Part shown: positions 10,601-19,655 of the stretch, piece after piece
Numbering within the stretch: the stretch's first letter is position 1
Layout of the letters: the number at the start of each line of letters is the position of its first letter
Source of the DNA: Closterium sp. NIES-65
Lineage: Eukaryota > Streptophyta > Zygnematophyceae > Desmidiales > Closteriaceae
DNA: 64,000 nucleotides
Assembly: GCA_948144175.1 (NCBI GenBank)
Contig: CANXME010002096.1
Coordinates: 2,232,001-2,296,000 of the forward strand
Direction: 5' to 3'
The notes under the pieces: generated by a model
What the model was told of the DNA's origin: nothing
Seen by the model: the letters and a program-made list of their open reading frames with translations, nothing else
Database searches by the model: none
Translations under genes and position numbers: made by a program

Positions 10601-11695
10601 AAGGGAGGGTAGAAGAGGTCAGGCAATGTGAGGTGAAGTGAGGGGACTTTTATCCCCTTTCCCTTTCAAAGGCTTTTGACTGGGAGCTCCAGTCCAGACA
10701 TGGGAGAGCAGGGCTGCCTCTGTGGTGGCTGGCGGCCTTTCTTGCCTCAGACTCCTCTTTCTGCTTTCAGACTTTTGACTCGGAGCTCCAAACTCTAGAA
10801 AGCATGGCTGCCTCTGTGGCGGCTGGTCTCGCCTCAAAGTGGTTGACACACCCTTCTGCCATTCCCTTCCTTAATCACCTCCCCCCTCCTCCTCTCCTCT
10901 TTCTGCTGTCAGACCTTTGACTCGGAGCTCCAAAATCTAGAGAGCATGGCTGCCTCTGTGGCGGATGAGCTTGAATTCTTCCACGAGAGGTGAGTGAGAA
11001 GCAGCCTTTTTGAGACGTCTCAAAAATACCCTCATTAACGCATGGCTGCCTCTATGGCAGATGAGCTAGAATTCTTCCACGAGAGGTGAGAGGCAACCCT
11101 CGCTTTACCAGCTTGGTGCTATGTTATTGCTATTGGGGAATGAACGGTTCACATCACGCACCTCAAACATGCTGCCTCATACCTCTGTTGCGGATGAGCT
11201 CGAATTCTTCCACGAGAGGTGAGAGCTGACCCCCTCCATCAACCCACTCATGATTATCTTGTTGCTGCCTCATGCCCCTGTGGGCGGCTCAGCTTGAGTT
11301 CTTTCACAGAGGTGAGAGTGGCGTGCCTCAGCCTTGCCTTGCTCCTCCTCTTCACCTTTCATTACCTGCTTGACCTGCATCCCTTCCTGTCATTTGAATC
11401 GCAGGGAATTGGAGCTGCAGCAAGTGGTCAACGCAACAAACTTTAGAATAACATGCACGAGTCTCACTTCGCACCTGGTCTGCATCTGCACTATTTGTTC
11501 CAGAACCTTTCTTTCCTTCTCTTCTTCCCTCACTGTCATTTGAATCGCAGGGAATTGGAGCTGCAGCAAGTGGTCAACACAACACACTTCAGAATAGCAT
11601 GCATAAGTCTCGCTTCTCTCCTCGTCTGCATCGCCCTCACAGCCCTTCAATTCTGCCACCTCAAATCCTTCTTCCACCACAAGAAACTTTTGTAA
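7693..11695 (+). CDS. p24/emp24/GOLD-family transmembrane cargo receptor, 5 exons
   Basis: Type I membrane protein of COPI/COPII vesicles cycling between ER and Golgi. Exons 7693-7968, 8646-8758, 9717-9864, 10913-10989 and 11551-11695 join in phase to 252 codons (family usually 200-230). A signal peptide ends near SRVVCA, followed by the GOLD domain (KCVSKEIPQYALVAGSY, LTSPEGNQLHYGERQTEGHF, LCVWLS). Next come the coiled-coil region (RKEQVE, TFDSELQNLESMAASVADE, RELELQQVVN), one membrane helix (ISLASLLVCIALTALQF) and the tail HLKSFFHHKKLL. FF plus the terminal KKLL is the classic p24 COPI/COPII sorting signal. The start was chosen because it places the signal peptide at the N-terminus. Intron 1 appears to use a GC-AG donor (CAG/GCAAGT). 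The RGTERD...RSKGR part of exon 3 is basic and unlike the usual family sequence. The plant delta-like subfamily is an inference. Confidence 0.9.
8200..8580 (+). repeat. 64-bp minisatellite in p24 intron 1, derived from exon 2
   Basis: About six tandem copies of a 64-bp unit containing GCACTATAGGGTGTGTGGCT and ATAGAGGGACACATTCTGGG. The unit resembles exon 2 around 8672-8715 (GCACTATGGGGAGCGG, ACGGAGGGGCACTTTGG), so it looks like an expanded, diverged echo of that exon placed before it. A palindrome with a GAATTC core lies at 8595-8614, directly between the array and exon 2. Confidence 0.8.
8815..9075 (+). repeat. Three echoes of the 3' edge of p24 exon 2
   Basis: The exon 2 end (GAAGCAGGGGATCACAC, then TGTGTGTGGCTGTCC and a GTGGGT donor) recurs at about 8831, 8930 and 9022, spaced about 95 bp apart, each still followed by a donor-like GTGGG. 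The copies differ from each other and from the exon. Confidence 0.88.
9160..9712 (+). repeat. Three upstream echoes of the 5' edge of p24 exon 3
   Basis: CTCAG followed by AGGCAC(G/A)GAGAGGGA recurs before the chosen exon 3, at about 9172, 9468 and 9580; the last copy is nearly full length through GTGGATGTGGCATGGCG. I chose the copy at 9717 because only it continues in frame through KSKDAHLSEAPRKEQVE to a good GTGAGT donor. Confidence 0.8.
10030..10135 (+). repeat. (GAGGT)n microsatellite after p24 exon 3
   Basis: About 20 tandem GAGGT units. The same words GTCGAG/GTGAG form the exon 3 donor at 9860-9870, and a second copy of the exon end (CACCCAGGAAGGAGCAGGTCG) sits directly before the array at about 10007-10028. 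The array probably grew from an echoed donor. Further purine-rich GAGG/GAAG repeats run to about 10640. Confidence 0.8.
10170..10320. repeat. Duplication with GGCGCC palindrome at the junction
   Basis: Two copies of GATTGTTTGTTGTGTACTG... about 75 bp long (starting at about 10163 and 10252) flank TTTTTGAGGCGCCTCAAAG at 10236-10254, in p24 intron 3. Confidence 0.85.
10660..11550 (+). repeat. Echoes of p24 exons 4 and 5
   Basis: Before exon 4: two copies of its 5' edge (TTTTGACT(C/G)GGAGCTCCA) at about 10672 and 10772. After it: three copies of its 3' edge (GAATTCTTCCACGAGAGGTGAG or similar) at about 11070-11087, 11203-11220 and 11290-11312. Before exon 5: a near-complete diverged copy at about 11403-11500 (RELELQQVVNATNFRITC) that loses the membrane helix and KKLL tail. 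The palindrome TTTTTGAGACGTCTCAAAAA (11007-11026) sits between exon 4 and its first echo. Confidence 0.88.
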
Positions 11696-12759
11696 CCAGC
11701 ACCCTGCTACCTACCAATCATTTAGAACAATTAGTTTTTTTTTTTCAGGCACCTATATTGCTGGCCTTGGTACAGTAACTGTGACTACACACCTCCTGTG
11801 TAAAGAGTACCATGTAAGTGGTATGAACAAGCAAAAAGATTGCATCGTTCCTCTACAAAGCAGTCTGGACTGGACACAAGAGACTGGAAATATAAAAGAG
11901 GCGGTTCCAAGGGGTGTGGCAAAAAAAAAAAGAGGGGTACCAATGGACTGGACTGGAATGTTTCTTGGCTGGTTATCGTGAACCCAAAAGACCTCTTGTG
12001 TATCGCCCATGCACCCTACTGCTGTTGAAGGGCAGCAGCAAGGTCAGCAGTAGCACGCGTGGACATTCTTGGTGGCTGAAAAAATGGTAAGAGTCGGCTC
12101 TACATTTTCAGCGGTCCCGACTCAAGCACTGCTTCACCTTCCCCTCTCTCACTGGTTGCTAGAGGTTCACTGCTTCCCATCTTGCAGCAGCCATGCACAT
12201 GCTTTACTCGTCTCCAGGGCCTCAGATATCAGGAAAAAAACCCTGAAATTCCTGATTTTGGCAGTCGTTTTTTTACCTACACTGAAAAATCAGTGTTGGG
12301 ATTTTTGTGGGACTGATCTTTTAGCCTTTTTTGTTAGGCCACACTGAAATTTCAGACTTTTTTTCCCAAGTACACTGATTCCACAACGTTGTAATGAAAC
12401 TACCACTGAATGCAATTCTGACTTGTTCCTTGTGAATTTGCCCGCAATTACCGGGAATCTCAGATTCCTGCGGTGCCAGCACTCCATTGGGCAGTTTCGC
12501 TGCAGCATAAGCGTTGGCTAATCAGAATGTGGCAACCATGTGGTGCTGGAGGGCTGCGAGGGTTCCTGCACCGTTGACTGTGCTGGCGAGCTCTGATGGT
12601 CCCGTTCCCTCCAATCTAATCTCTCTTGTTTCTTTTCCTCCTGTTTCTCTCTCCCTCCCTCTCAGCCAGATTCCTCTCGTGCTTTCTCGTCTGCACTATT
12701 ACATGGCGCCACCAGCACCAGAAACGGCGGGCTGTCTGGAATCGAACCCATTGCGAGCG
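11696..12759. other. Intergenic region downstream of the p24 gene
   Basis: About 1.06 kb. It holds the p24 3' UTR (a TGTAAA word at about 11800 could be its poly(A) signal), AT-rich stretches with A and T runs, and no recognised coding sequence. A segment at about 12160-12205 (GGTTCACTGCTTCCCATCTTG...) recurs at about 13670-13705. Confidence 0.5.
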
Positions 12760-13035
12760 CCGCCGAACCTCCTCTAGTCTCGCCGAACACATCGCTCCCG
12801 TTCGACGCGATCCGCAGCGCATGCGTCGTCGAATCGTAGCGGGCCTGCGAGATGCCCGTCGGCGTCGCAGGCCCGCTACGACTCGACGACGCGTGGTTTT
12901 TCGTGCTAATGGCGACGACCGAAGGCTGCCTCGTCGCCAGCACGAACCGCGGTTGAAAGGCCATCTGCGTCGCGGGCGGCGCGCATAGCGTCGTGCTGCG
13001 CGACGGCATGACCCGCGCATGACCCGCGCGCCCAC
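12760..13035 (+). pseudogene. Orphan HMG-CoA reductase catalytic-domain fragment, broken
   Basis: The forward strand reads FDAIRSAC, then [52 protein letters not shown]. This is the unmistakable N-terminal part of the HMGR catalytic domain, whose family consensus includes [23 protein letters not shown] and DGMTRAP. HMGR makes mevalonate for sterols and terpenoids, but this piece cannot work. It covers only about 90 codons, has no flanking exons, has a stop in place of the Cys after NRG, a frame-breaking insertion (the inverted repeat at 12824-12891) and an 11-bp duplication (GCATGACCCGC, about 13008-13029) after GMTRA. It looks like one duplicated exon stranded between p24 and MOC1. The frame on the opposite strand is its antisense shadow. 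Confidence 0.85.
12824..12891. repeat. 27-bp inverted repeat inside the HMGR fragment
   Basis: Arm 1 (12824-12850, starting CGTCGTCGAATCGTAGC) and arm 2 (12865-12891, ending CTACGACTCGACGACG) are reverse complements with one mismatch, around a 14-bp loop GATGCCCGTCGGCG. Arm 2 plus the loop match the HMGR reading [15 protein letters not shown], so arm 1 is a fold-back copy of neighbouring sequence. Confidence 0.9.
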
Positions 13036-13870
13036 CGTCCATTCCCCCGCTCCCTTTACCCCGCACTCCGTCCACTCCCTGTCTCCCCCGGTCGTTCCCC
13101 CCCCAACCATGCCAGTCTTCCCTCCTCTCTCCCTCCTGTTCTCTCTTTCCCTGCCTCACCCTGCCTGTCAATCAGGTTCCTCCCCCAAACCCTGCCCCTG
13201 CAGCTTCAACGTGTATGTGTCGCAAGCAGAAGTGAAGACGGGGTGTGTGCTGCAGCAGAGCACTGTCACGTACTGGTGTCCCAAGCTGAGGATGAGAGAG
13301 AAAAACCAAAGGCTAAGGGCAGTGATGATAGCACGGCTGGTGATGATTCATGAGGCATGTTAGCTTAGCAATGTTTCGGAAGGCCGCTACTGACCTATTA
13401 ATTAAAATAGAGATTTCTAGTAATAACAGCCTTTTATATTATTGAACACTGATGCATCAGCCTTTTTTCAAAGGCAACACTGATATTTCTGGCTTTTTTT
13501 TTTAGGAACACTGTCAATCAGGGTTTCTACATAGGGGTACCCTGATGGGTCGACGACCCTAAAAGTGAATCTGAGGCCCTGCTCGTCTCCATTCATTGGC
13601 CTGAGCTGGTAACAGTCATCTCGACAGTGAACTTTTGATGCGCCTCAAAGTAGACTCACTAGTTGCTGCGGGTTCACTGCTTCCCATCTTGCAGCAGCCA
13701 TGCACATGCTATGCTATGCTCGTCCCCATTCATTGGCCTGAGCTGGTAACATTCATCTCACCCTTGCCTTGGCTATTCTCCTCGTCTCCTTCTCACTGAC
13801 TGGCACTAGCCCGAGCAGTCTCCTTCTCACTGGCCTGACTTGGCACCACATTGGCCTGAGGTAGTAACAG
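13036..13870. other. Spacer between the HMGR fragment and the 3' end of MOC1
   Basis: No gene recognised. A short open stretch at about 13195-13300 (FNVYVSQAEVKTGCVLQQ) is exon-like on the + strand but matches nothing I know. A 40-bp segment (CATTCATTGGCCTGAGCTGG...) occurs at about 13590 and 13730, with the imperfect palindrome CTTTTGATGCGCCTCAAAG (13632-13650) between the copies. Confidence 0.45.
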
Positions 13871-16800
13871 TCATATCACGGGCAAAGGCATGGACCATGG
13901 CAGCGAATCCTCTTTCACTTCCATTCTGCTGCTTCCATCCTCCATGCCCTCACCACCAGTTCTCACAGCCTCCCCAGTCGCTGCCTTGGCTCTACTCCTT
14001 GTCTTCTTCGACTTTTCACCTGAGGAAGGCCAAAGGTTTGTGCCATATGTAGCAATCAGGAGGGCCTCTGCTCGGCCTGTGAATAGAGAGGAAGGGAGAG
14101 GGAAATATGAGAGTGGGGAGAGGCGATGAGAAAATGTGGGAGCAGCAAACACAGACGATGTCTGAGCCTCGCCAAAGGCTTGTGCCGTATATGGCAATGA
14201 GATGCGCTTCTGCTCGGCTCAGGGTGACTTTTGAGTCGACTCAAAAGTCACCAAAGGCTTGTGCCGTATAGCGTCAAAGGCTTGTGCCGTATAGCGCCAA
14301 AGGCTTGTGCCGTATAGCGCCAAAGGCTTGTGCCGTATAGCGCCAAAGGCTTGTGCCGTATAGCGCCAAAGGCTTGTGCCGTATAGCGCCAAAGGCTTGT
14401 GCCGTATAGCGCCAAAGGCTTGTGCCGTATAGCGCCAAAGGCTTGTGCCGTATAGCGCCAAAGGCTTGTGCCGTATAGCGCCAAAGGCTTGTGCCGTATA
14501 GCGCCAAAGGCTTGTGCCGTATAGCGCCAAAGGCTTGTGCCGTATAGCGCCAAAGGCTTGTGCCGTATAGCGCCAAAGGCTTGTGCCGTATATGGCAATG
14601 AGATGTGCTTCTGCTCGGCTCAGGGATAGAGAGGGTGGGAGAGGGTGAGACGATGAGAGAGGGCGAGAGCTGCAGAGAGTGAGGGTGAGAGCAAGGCGTG
14701 GAACAGCAGGCATCTAATGTACATGTATTGCTTGGTGGTTGTGCCATAAATGGGGAACAAAATAGCATTTTCTCACCATGGGGATGCAAAGGATGAGAAC
14801 AGTGGATGGGCGGTAGGCACAGATGATGAGAGCAGTGGAGCAGCAGAAGACAAAGAGGATATAAGCCTCTTTGTTGTCCTCTTTGAGCGGCAGACAACAA
14901 AGAGGTTCTAAGCGAATACAGGGCGGGAGGGAGGGCATGTCAGAATATGCTGACTCACCATGGTCCTTTTTCCTTTTCAGCTGTGTGGCCAGGGAGGGGA
15001 AAAGCGAGAGAGCCAACTGTCTGCTGTCCTCCTGGGCATGGGGGAGAGAAGAAGAGGGGCGAGACGAATCCGCGTACAGTGAAGCATAAAAGCACTGTTA
15101 CGTTTCTGAAAACTAAGCAGGTAAAGCAGTTACTATATTCGTGCATGAGGCAGCCTTAGAGGCCGGTACCTCGAGAGGTAATGCGGCCAAGGCTCATATA
15201 AAGGTTTTACACGTGAACCACTGTCATATTTTAACCGGCTGAGTGAATGAGTGAGTGAGTGGATGACTGAGTGAGTGAGTGACCTTGACGGTGAAAACGA
15301 GTGGTGCCTGTGTGCAGATGGCAGCTTTCACCGCACAGACATCACTGCGGTGACCTACAAACCGAACCCACTTGCTTGTTGGAAGTGCAGACAGCAACTC
15401 ACTGAGTGAGTGAGTGAATGAGTGGGTGAGTGTTTGAAAGACCTACCGAGTGAGTGAGCGAGTGAGTAGGTGAGGGACCGACCTTGGAGGTGAAGGCAAG
15501 CAAGCAGTGCTTGTGAACGAATGGCAGCCTTCCATCGCACAGACGTCACTGCGGTGACCTCAAACCCACTTGCTGGGAGCAGAGTAGGTTGGGACGTGCG
15601 CACAGCTACTCACTGAGTGAGTGAGTGAGTGCTGACAAACCTTGGAGGTGAACGCGAGTGGTGGTTGGTTGAGTGCGAACGGCCGCCTTCCATCGCACAG
15701 ACGGCACTGCAGTGACCTCAAACCCACTTGCTGCCAACACGCCCATCCACACCCCGAAGCGACTGACTGACTGACTGACTGAGTAGCTGAGTAAAGCGAC
15801 CGACCTTGGAGGTGAAAGCGAGGGATGCTTGTGAGCGAATGGCAGCCTTCCATCGCACAGACGTCACTGCGGTGACCTCAAACCCACTTGCTGCCAACAC
15901 GCCCATCCACACCCCGAAGCCAAAGCCACAGCCGTACCAACCCTGAAAGGAAGGGAAGGGGGAGGGAGGAGGAGGAATGGGGAGGGGGTGAACAAGAGAG
16001 GGGCGCTTGGAGTTGCTGCCAACACGCCCATCCACACCCCGAAGCCAAAGCCACAGCCGTACCAACCCTGCAGGATGAGTAAGGGGTGGAAGGAGGTGGA
16101 TTGGATGATTTACTGTTTTGCACAGCGTTCATCTCATCTGCTCTCCATCAGAGGGGAATGGCCTCACCATTTAAAAGGCCTTCAAAGTGAGACGATGTTT
16201 TAAGTGCCTAAAAAATGTCTCACTTCACGTCACAAGGCCTGGCCTTGCTCCTTATGAAGGGAAGTTGTAGCACCGAATGAAGGGAAGTTGTACCACCGAA
16301 TGAAGGGAAGTTGCAGCACCGAATGAAGGGAAGTTGTAGCACCGAATGAAGGGAAGTTGTAGCACCGAATGAAGGGAAGTTGTAGCACCGAATGAAGGGA
16401 AGTTGTAGCACCGAATGCACTCTAGAATACAATATGTGTCGAAGTAATACCTTCTTCTTGGATGCACTTCACTTCAGAGTGCAGGACACACCTGCTTGCA
16501 CCCCATCCCACCTGATTGCACCCCATCCCACCTTATTGCACTCCATCCCAACCCACCTGTTTGCCATCAGAGGGGAACGGCCTGGCCTGCTCCACATAGG
16601 CAAGGCGAACTGATATGGTGATGGGAGTGGAGAGAGGGAGGGAGGCCGAGAAGGGAAGGAGAAGATGAGGGGAGATGGGGCCAGTAGAAGAGCAGGAAGG
16701 GGGAGGAGAGGGGAGGAGAAGAGCAGGGGGCAAGGAAGGGAAGGAGAAGAGGGTAAGAGGGTGAGAAGGGAGGCGAAACCACTAGGGCTCTGCAGAAGCA

Positions 16801-19607
16801 AGGTTGGGAAAGCTGAGAGGAAGGTGGGAGGGAGATGAGTGGAAAGTGAGAGGAGGGTGAGGGAGGTGAGAGGAAGGCGAGATGACGGCAAGAAGAAGGA
16901 TGAATAAAGGAGACAGGAAGGTGAGAGGAAGGTGACAAGAAGGTGAGGGGAAGAAACCAGAACACATTGCAAGAAAGCAGCAGATGGCAACCAGACCATA
17001 GCATACCCGGTGCAGGTGACAACTGGTGCAGGTGACAACTGGTGCAGGTGGCAACTGGTGCAGGTGGCAACTGGTGCAGGTGGCAACTGGTGCAGGTGGC
17101 AACTGGTGCAGGGGAGCCGATATGGCCTGGGGCAATGTTTGACGGGCCTTAGAAACCCATGCATGTGGTAACCAGAGTGCAACCTAACTGTGTAACCCAC
17201 CCGGTGCAGGTGGTAACTGGTGCAGGAGAGAAGCTATGGCCTGGGCGCTGTGCCTCTTGCGCCTCTAGAGGTGCCTCATAAGACCCACCTGGTGCAGTGC
17301 AGGTGGTAACCAGACCATTCATACCTGGAGCAGGTGGCAACTGGTGCAGGAGAGCCGCTATGGCCTGGGCGCAGTGCCTCTTGCGATTGGAAGCACCCAC
17401 GGATACGAGCTCATATGGCACGTCATGGATCTGCGAGAACAAGTGAAAAAAATTGAAGGGTTTGTTGCAGTGCAAGATTTCAGAACCAGGGGTTTAAATA
17501 CAGGCTCCTATGGCGTGTCATGGATCGGAGGTTTGTAAATTTTGTAGAGTTTTGAAAATTTGCAGAGCAGTGTTACAGAACCAGGGTTTTGAATAGAAGC
17601 TGATTAGAGTTGCAGATTTTCAAGTTTGCAACGTTTTGAAGACCAATTTTGACAGTATTTCACCTATAGGCTATAACCCACCTGCCCATACACTGTTGAT
17701 CTCCCTTCCTCCAACCCGTTGGCAGAATCCGCTCCTGGCAGAATCCGTGTCCATCCCTCCATCTCCCCCTCAACCTCCCACACTCTCTCACAATCCTCCT
17801 CACCCTCCCCTTCCTCTTCCACTGCTCCTCTCCCACTTCCTCCTCCTCCGCACTCTCTCGCAGCTTCAGCAGCAGCAACAGTAAGCCTCTCCTCCCATTC
17901 ACTTGCCGTAGCATTTTGAGTTGCCTCAAAACAAGACCGAACATGCAGCACCTTCTCAACACCATCCCCTTGCTCCTCCTGTCCGCTCCTGGTGTTGACA
18001 ACACTAACAGCACAACTTTCCACCTCTTGTTTCCTCCGGGGCCTAACAAAAAGCACAGCCACGGCCCCCAGCACGTCAGGGTCCACGCCCAAAATGACAG
18101 CCCCCTTGGGATGCCTCTGGGATATATCAGCGTGCCACGCTCTCTTGCGCAATTCCATGGGGTCCAGTGCGGTTGGTGCCGGTACGTGTGGCCCTCTCTC
18201 GCCCTCCGTGTCGCTGCCGCCCACCGCTTCTAGCGCAAGGTTTAGGAGGAATTTCAAGAGAGAGTCGCCACCGTCCACTGTTGGGGACTTTTGAGGCGGC
18301 TCTAAAGTCAAGAGAGAGGTGTCACCGTGCACACTTGGGGGGTCGTGGTTACTTCCCCCATCTAGGCTGGGTCCCTCCCTCCTCATGTCAACACACACAA
18401 GGTTCCCCACAACACTCATAGGTTCCCCCACATCAGCACACACAGCACCTGCACTGTCAGACCTCACACCCATCCGCATGTCATCGCCTGCCTCGACATC
18501 TCCCTTCTCCTCTTTATCATTCACTCTCTCTTCCTTGCTTTTCCGCCTCCCCCTCCCCGTCTTCTTTTTCCCCTCTCCCTCTCCCCCCCCCTCCATCCCC
18601 ACCTCCTCTCTCTTTTCGGTCAGCTCAGCAGACTTTCTTCTGCCCCGCGTTCTCCTCACCACCACCACTTTAACCAGACTTTCACTTCCATCAATTTCAC
18701 TCTGGTTAGAGTCACTCAGCATCGAATCATTACCACCACCAGTTGTTGTGGGAAGGACTGAATCAGGCGATTCTGTTTGCATCCTGCTGTCTGCTTCTCT
18801 CCCCTCCTCCCTTGCTTCCGCCACAAGGTTCTCACCCCCTTTCGCCCCTTCCATCTCCCCCTCCTCCTTTTTTTCGGTCAGCTCAGCCGTCTTTCTTCTG
18901 CCCCGCGTTCTTTTCACCACAACCACTTCACTCACAGCATTGTTACTGCTACCGTTAGAGTCACTCTGTATAGAACCTTCACCAACTGTGCGCAATTCTA
19001 GATCTGGGTTTCTCTTTCCCACACTGCCATCTGCCCCTATCTCCTCCTCCCCACCTTCCCCCACCAATCCCTCACCCCCTACCTCCTCCAGCAGTAACCT
19101 TAGCTGCTTCCCCTTGACTGTCCCCTTTCCCCCTCCCTCCCCTCCTGTTCCCCGTTCCCCACTCCCCTTAGGCCTCCCCCTCCTCCCCTTTCCCCTCCCA
19201 CCCGCCTCCTCCAGCAGACCTGACATACTCGTTACAGTCAGTTCAACATTAGCAGAGGCTCCTGTACTCGTCACTGGAGATTCCGCCTCAATGGTTGTAA
19301 CAGAAACGGATCCTTCAGTATCGAGTACACTGGCAGAGGCATCATGGCCGATGGATGCAGCAGCTGAGCAAGCACGACTGCCCAAAAAACTGTTCACAGG
19401 ACCGTTCATCTGCCCAAGAAGTTTCGCACCCGAAAGGTAGGCAGGAGAGAGGGCCCGTGGCAAAGGAATCAGTCGCTCTGCAACCCCAGGTGAGGCATTT
19501 CGCCAGGAAGAGACGTTAACGGGGTGCGGTGGTAACAGTGCCAGTTTCGCCAGCACCCCTGAATTCGCCAGAATTGCTGCATTCGCCAGCACTGCTGCAT
19601 TTCTCAT
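13871..19607 (-). CDS. MOC1: MOC1-like chloroplast Holliday-junction resolvase, 6 exons, long basic N-terminal extension
   Basis: RuvC-like (RNase H fold) resolvase that cuts four-way junctions in plastid DNA and lets nucleoids segregate. Exons on the minus strand: about 17952-19607, 17325-17430, 16557-16609, 15805-15942, 14960-15032, 13871-14076; about 743 codons in phase. Motifs in order: AVILGVDPDVLGAVAVL (first catalytic Asp, about residue 509), VPYELVSVGASNRKR, AYVEQARPFPSDGKQ (Glu), GWYGCGFGFGVWMGVLAASG, EDSRQLALSLFPSLATQLKR, KKDHGRAEALLIATYG (last acidic pair). All match the MOC1 core. The roughly 500 residues before it are unusual: a likely transit peptide, then repeated basic patches (GRRGRPKG, RTRGRRK twice, GRGRRKS) in acidic low-complexity sequence. 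The donor of exon 1 (AAG/GTGCTG) is uncertain. The start is the first ATG in a frame that stays open upstream, so an earlier exon is possible. Confidence 0.88.
14160..14615 (-). repeat. 23-bp minisatellite derived from MOC1 exon 6
   Basis: About 15 tandem units of CCAAAGGCTTGTGCCGTATAGCG (split here as CCAAAGGCTTGT + GCCGTATAGCG) lie between about 14250 and 14590. Longer echoes of the exon 6 5' edge flank them, both reading GRAEA-HLIA-YGT-LW on the minus strand (about 14160-14222 and 14570-14625). In exon 6 the same place codes IATYGTNLW, so the array is an expansion of an exon-edge copy lying upstream of its exon. Confidence 0.92.
14225..14250. repeat. Perfect 26-bp palindrome with GTCGAC core
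   Basis: TGACTTTTGAGTC followed by its exact reverse complement GACTCAAAAGTCA. It separates an echo of MOC1 exon 6 (14160-14222) from the 23-bp array that follows. Confidence 0.95.
14626..14959. other. MOC1 intron 5, remaining part
   Basis: GAGA-rich sequence and a short hairpin-like repeat, CAAAGAGG...CCTCTTTG, at about 14850-14905. No coding signal. Confidence 0.5.
15235..15804 (-). repeat. Three echoes of the 3' edge of MOC1 exon 4
   Basis: Minus-strand copies of GFEVTAVTSVRWKAAIRSQ with donor-like GTCGGT/GTTTGT/GTCAAG ends lie at about 15290-15385, 15480-15570 and 15640-15755; the functional exon ends at 15805. Copies are joined by GAGTGAGT/ACTGACTG microsatellite tracts. Spacing is about 160-190 bp. 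Confidence 0.88.
16010..16067 (-). repeat. Echo of the 5' edge of MOC1 exon 4
   Basis: A second copy of the exon 4 start (acceptor CTGCAG, then GWYGCGFGFGVWMGVLAA) ends abruptly at about 16015 and runs into a purine-rich tract, 125 bp upstream (in gene direction) of the exon I chose at 15942. Confidence 0.9.
16130..16420. repeat. 23-bp array and exon 3 echo in MOC1 intron 3
   Basis: About seven tandem units of GAATGAAGGGAAGTTGTAGCACC (units of 23 bp, 16252-16417); the source of this unit was not identified. Before it, at about 16140-16175, is an echo of the MOC1 exon 3 3' edge (minus strand, PFPSDGE-like). Next to that is a hairpin with arms GTGAGAC/GTCTCAC (about 16188-16223). Confidence 0.75.
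16990..17324 (-). repeat. 16-bp array and partial copies derived from MOC1 exon 2
   Basis: Units of CACCAGTTGCCACCTG (minus strand) repeat about six times at 17010-17105. This is exactly the exon 2 end, coding HQLPPA. Larger partial copies reading IAALLHQLPP follow at about 17100-17130 and 17210-17270. An imperfect palindrome, CCTCTAGAGGTGCCTCA, lies at about 17261-17277. Confidence 0.88.
18287..18308. repeat. Palindrome-joined duplication inside MOC1 exon 1
   Basis: ACTTTTGAGGCGGCTCTAAAGT (imperfect palindrome) separates two copies of a 30-bp segment (AAGAGAGAGTCGCCACCGTCC... and AAGAGAGAGGTGTCACCGTGC...). Unlike most others this site lies inside an open coding exon and is translated (TLEPPQKSP), so the scar has been absorbed into the protein's low-complexity region. 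Confidence 0.8.
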
Positions 19608-19655
19608 CGTTGGTGACTTCGTCAGCTCCCCTGAATTCGCGATCCTTGGTAACAC

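Noticed and set aside
12662-13110. Minus-strand frame with a transit-peptide-like start ([15 protein letters not shown])
   Set aside because: It is the exact antisense of the HMGR fragment; the plus strand carries the conserved HMGR motifs.
14250-14590. Possible CRISPR array (regular short repeats)
   Set aside because: Units are head-to-tail without unique spacers and match MOC1 exon 6; eukaryotic minisatellite.
15235-16067. Unknown plus-strand gene suggested by repeated FHRTDVTAVT readings
   Set aside because: The minus strand of the same segments reads GFEVTAVTSVRWKAAI, which is MOC1 exon 4 and its echoes.
18319-19440. Long plus-strand open frame (about 370 codons) over MOC1 exon 1
   Set aside because: Pro/Ser-rich antisense shadow of the GC-rich MOC1 extension; the minus strand carries the MOC1 homology.
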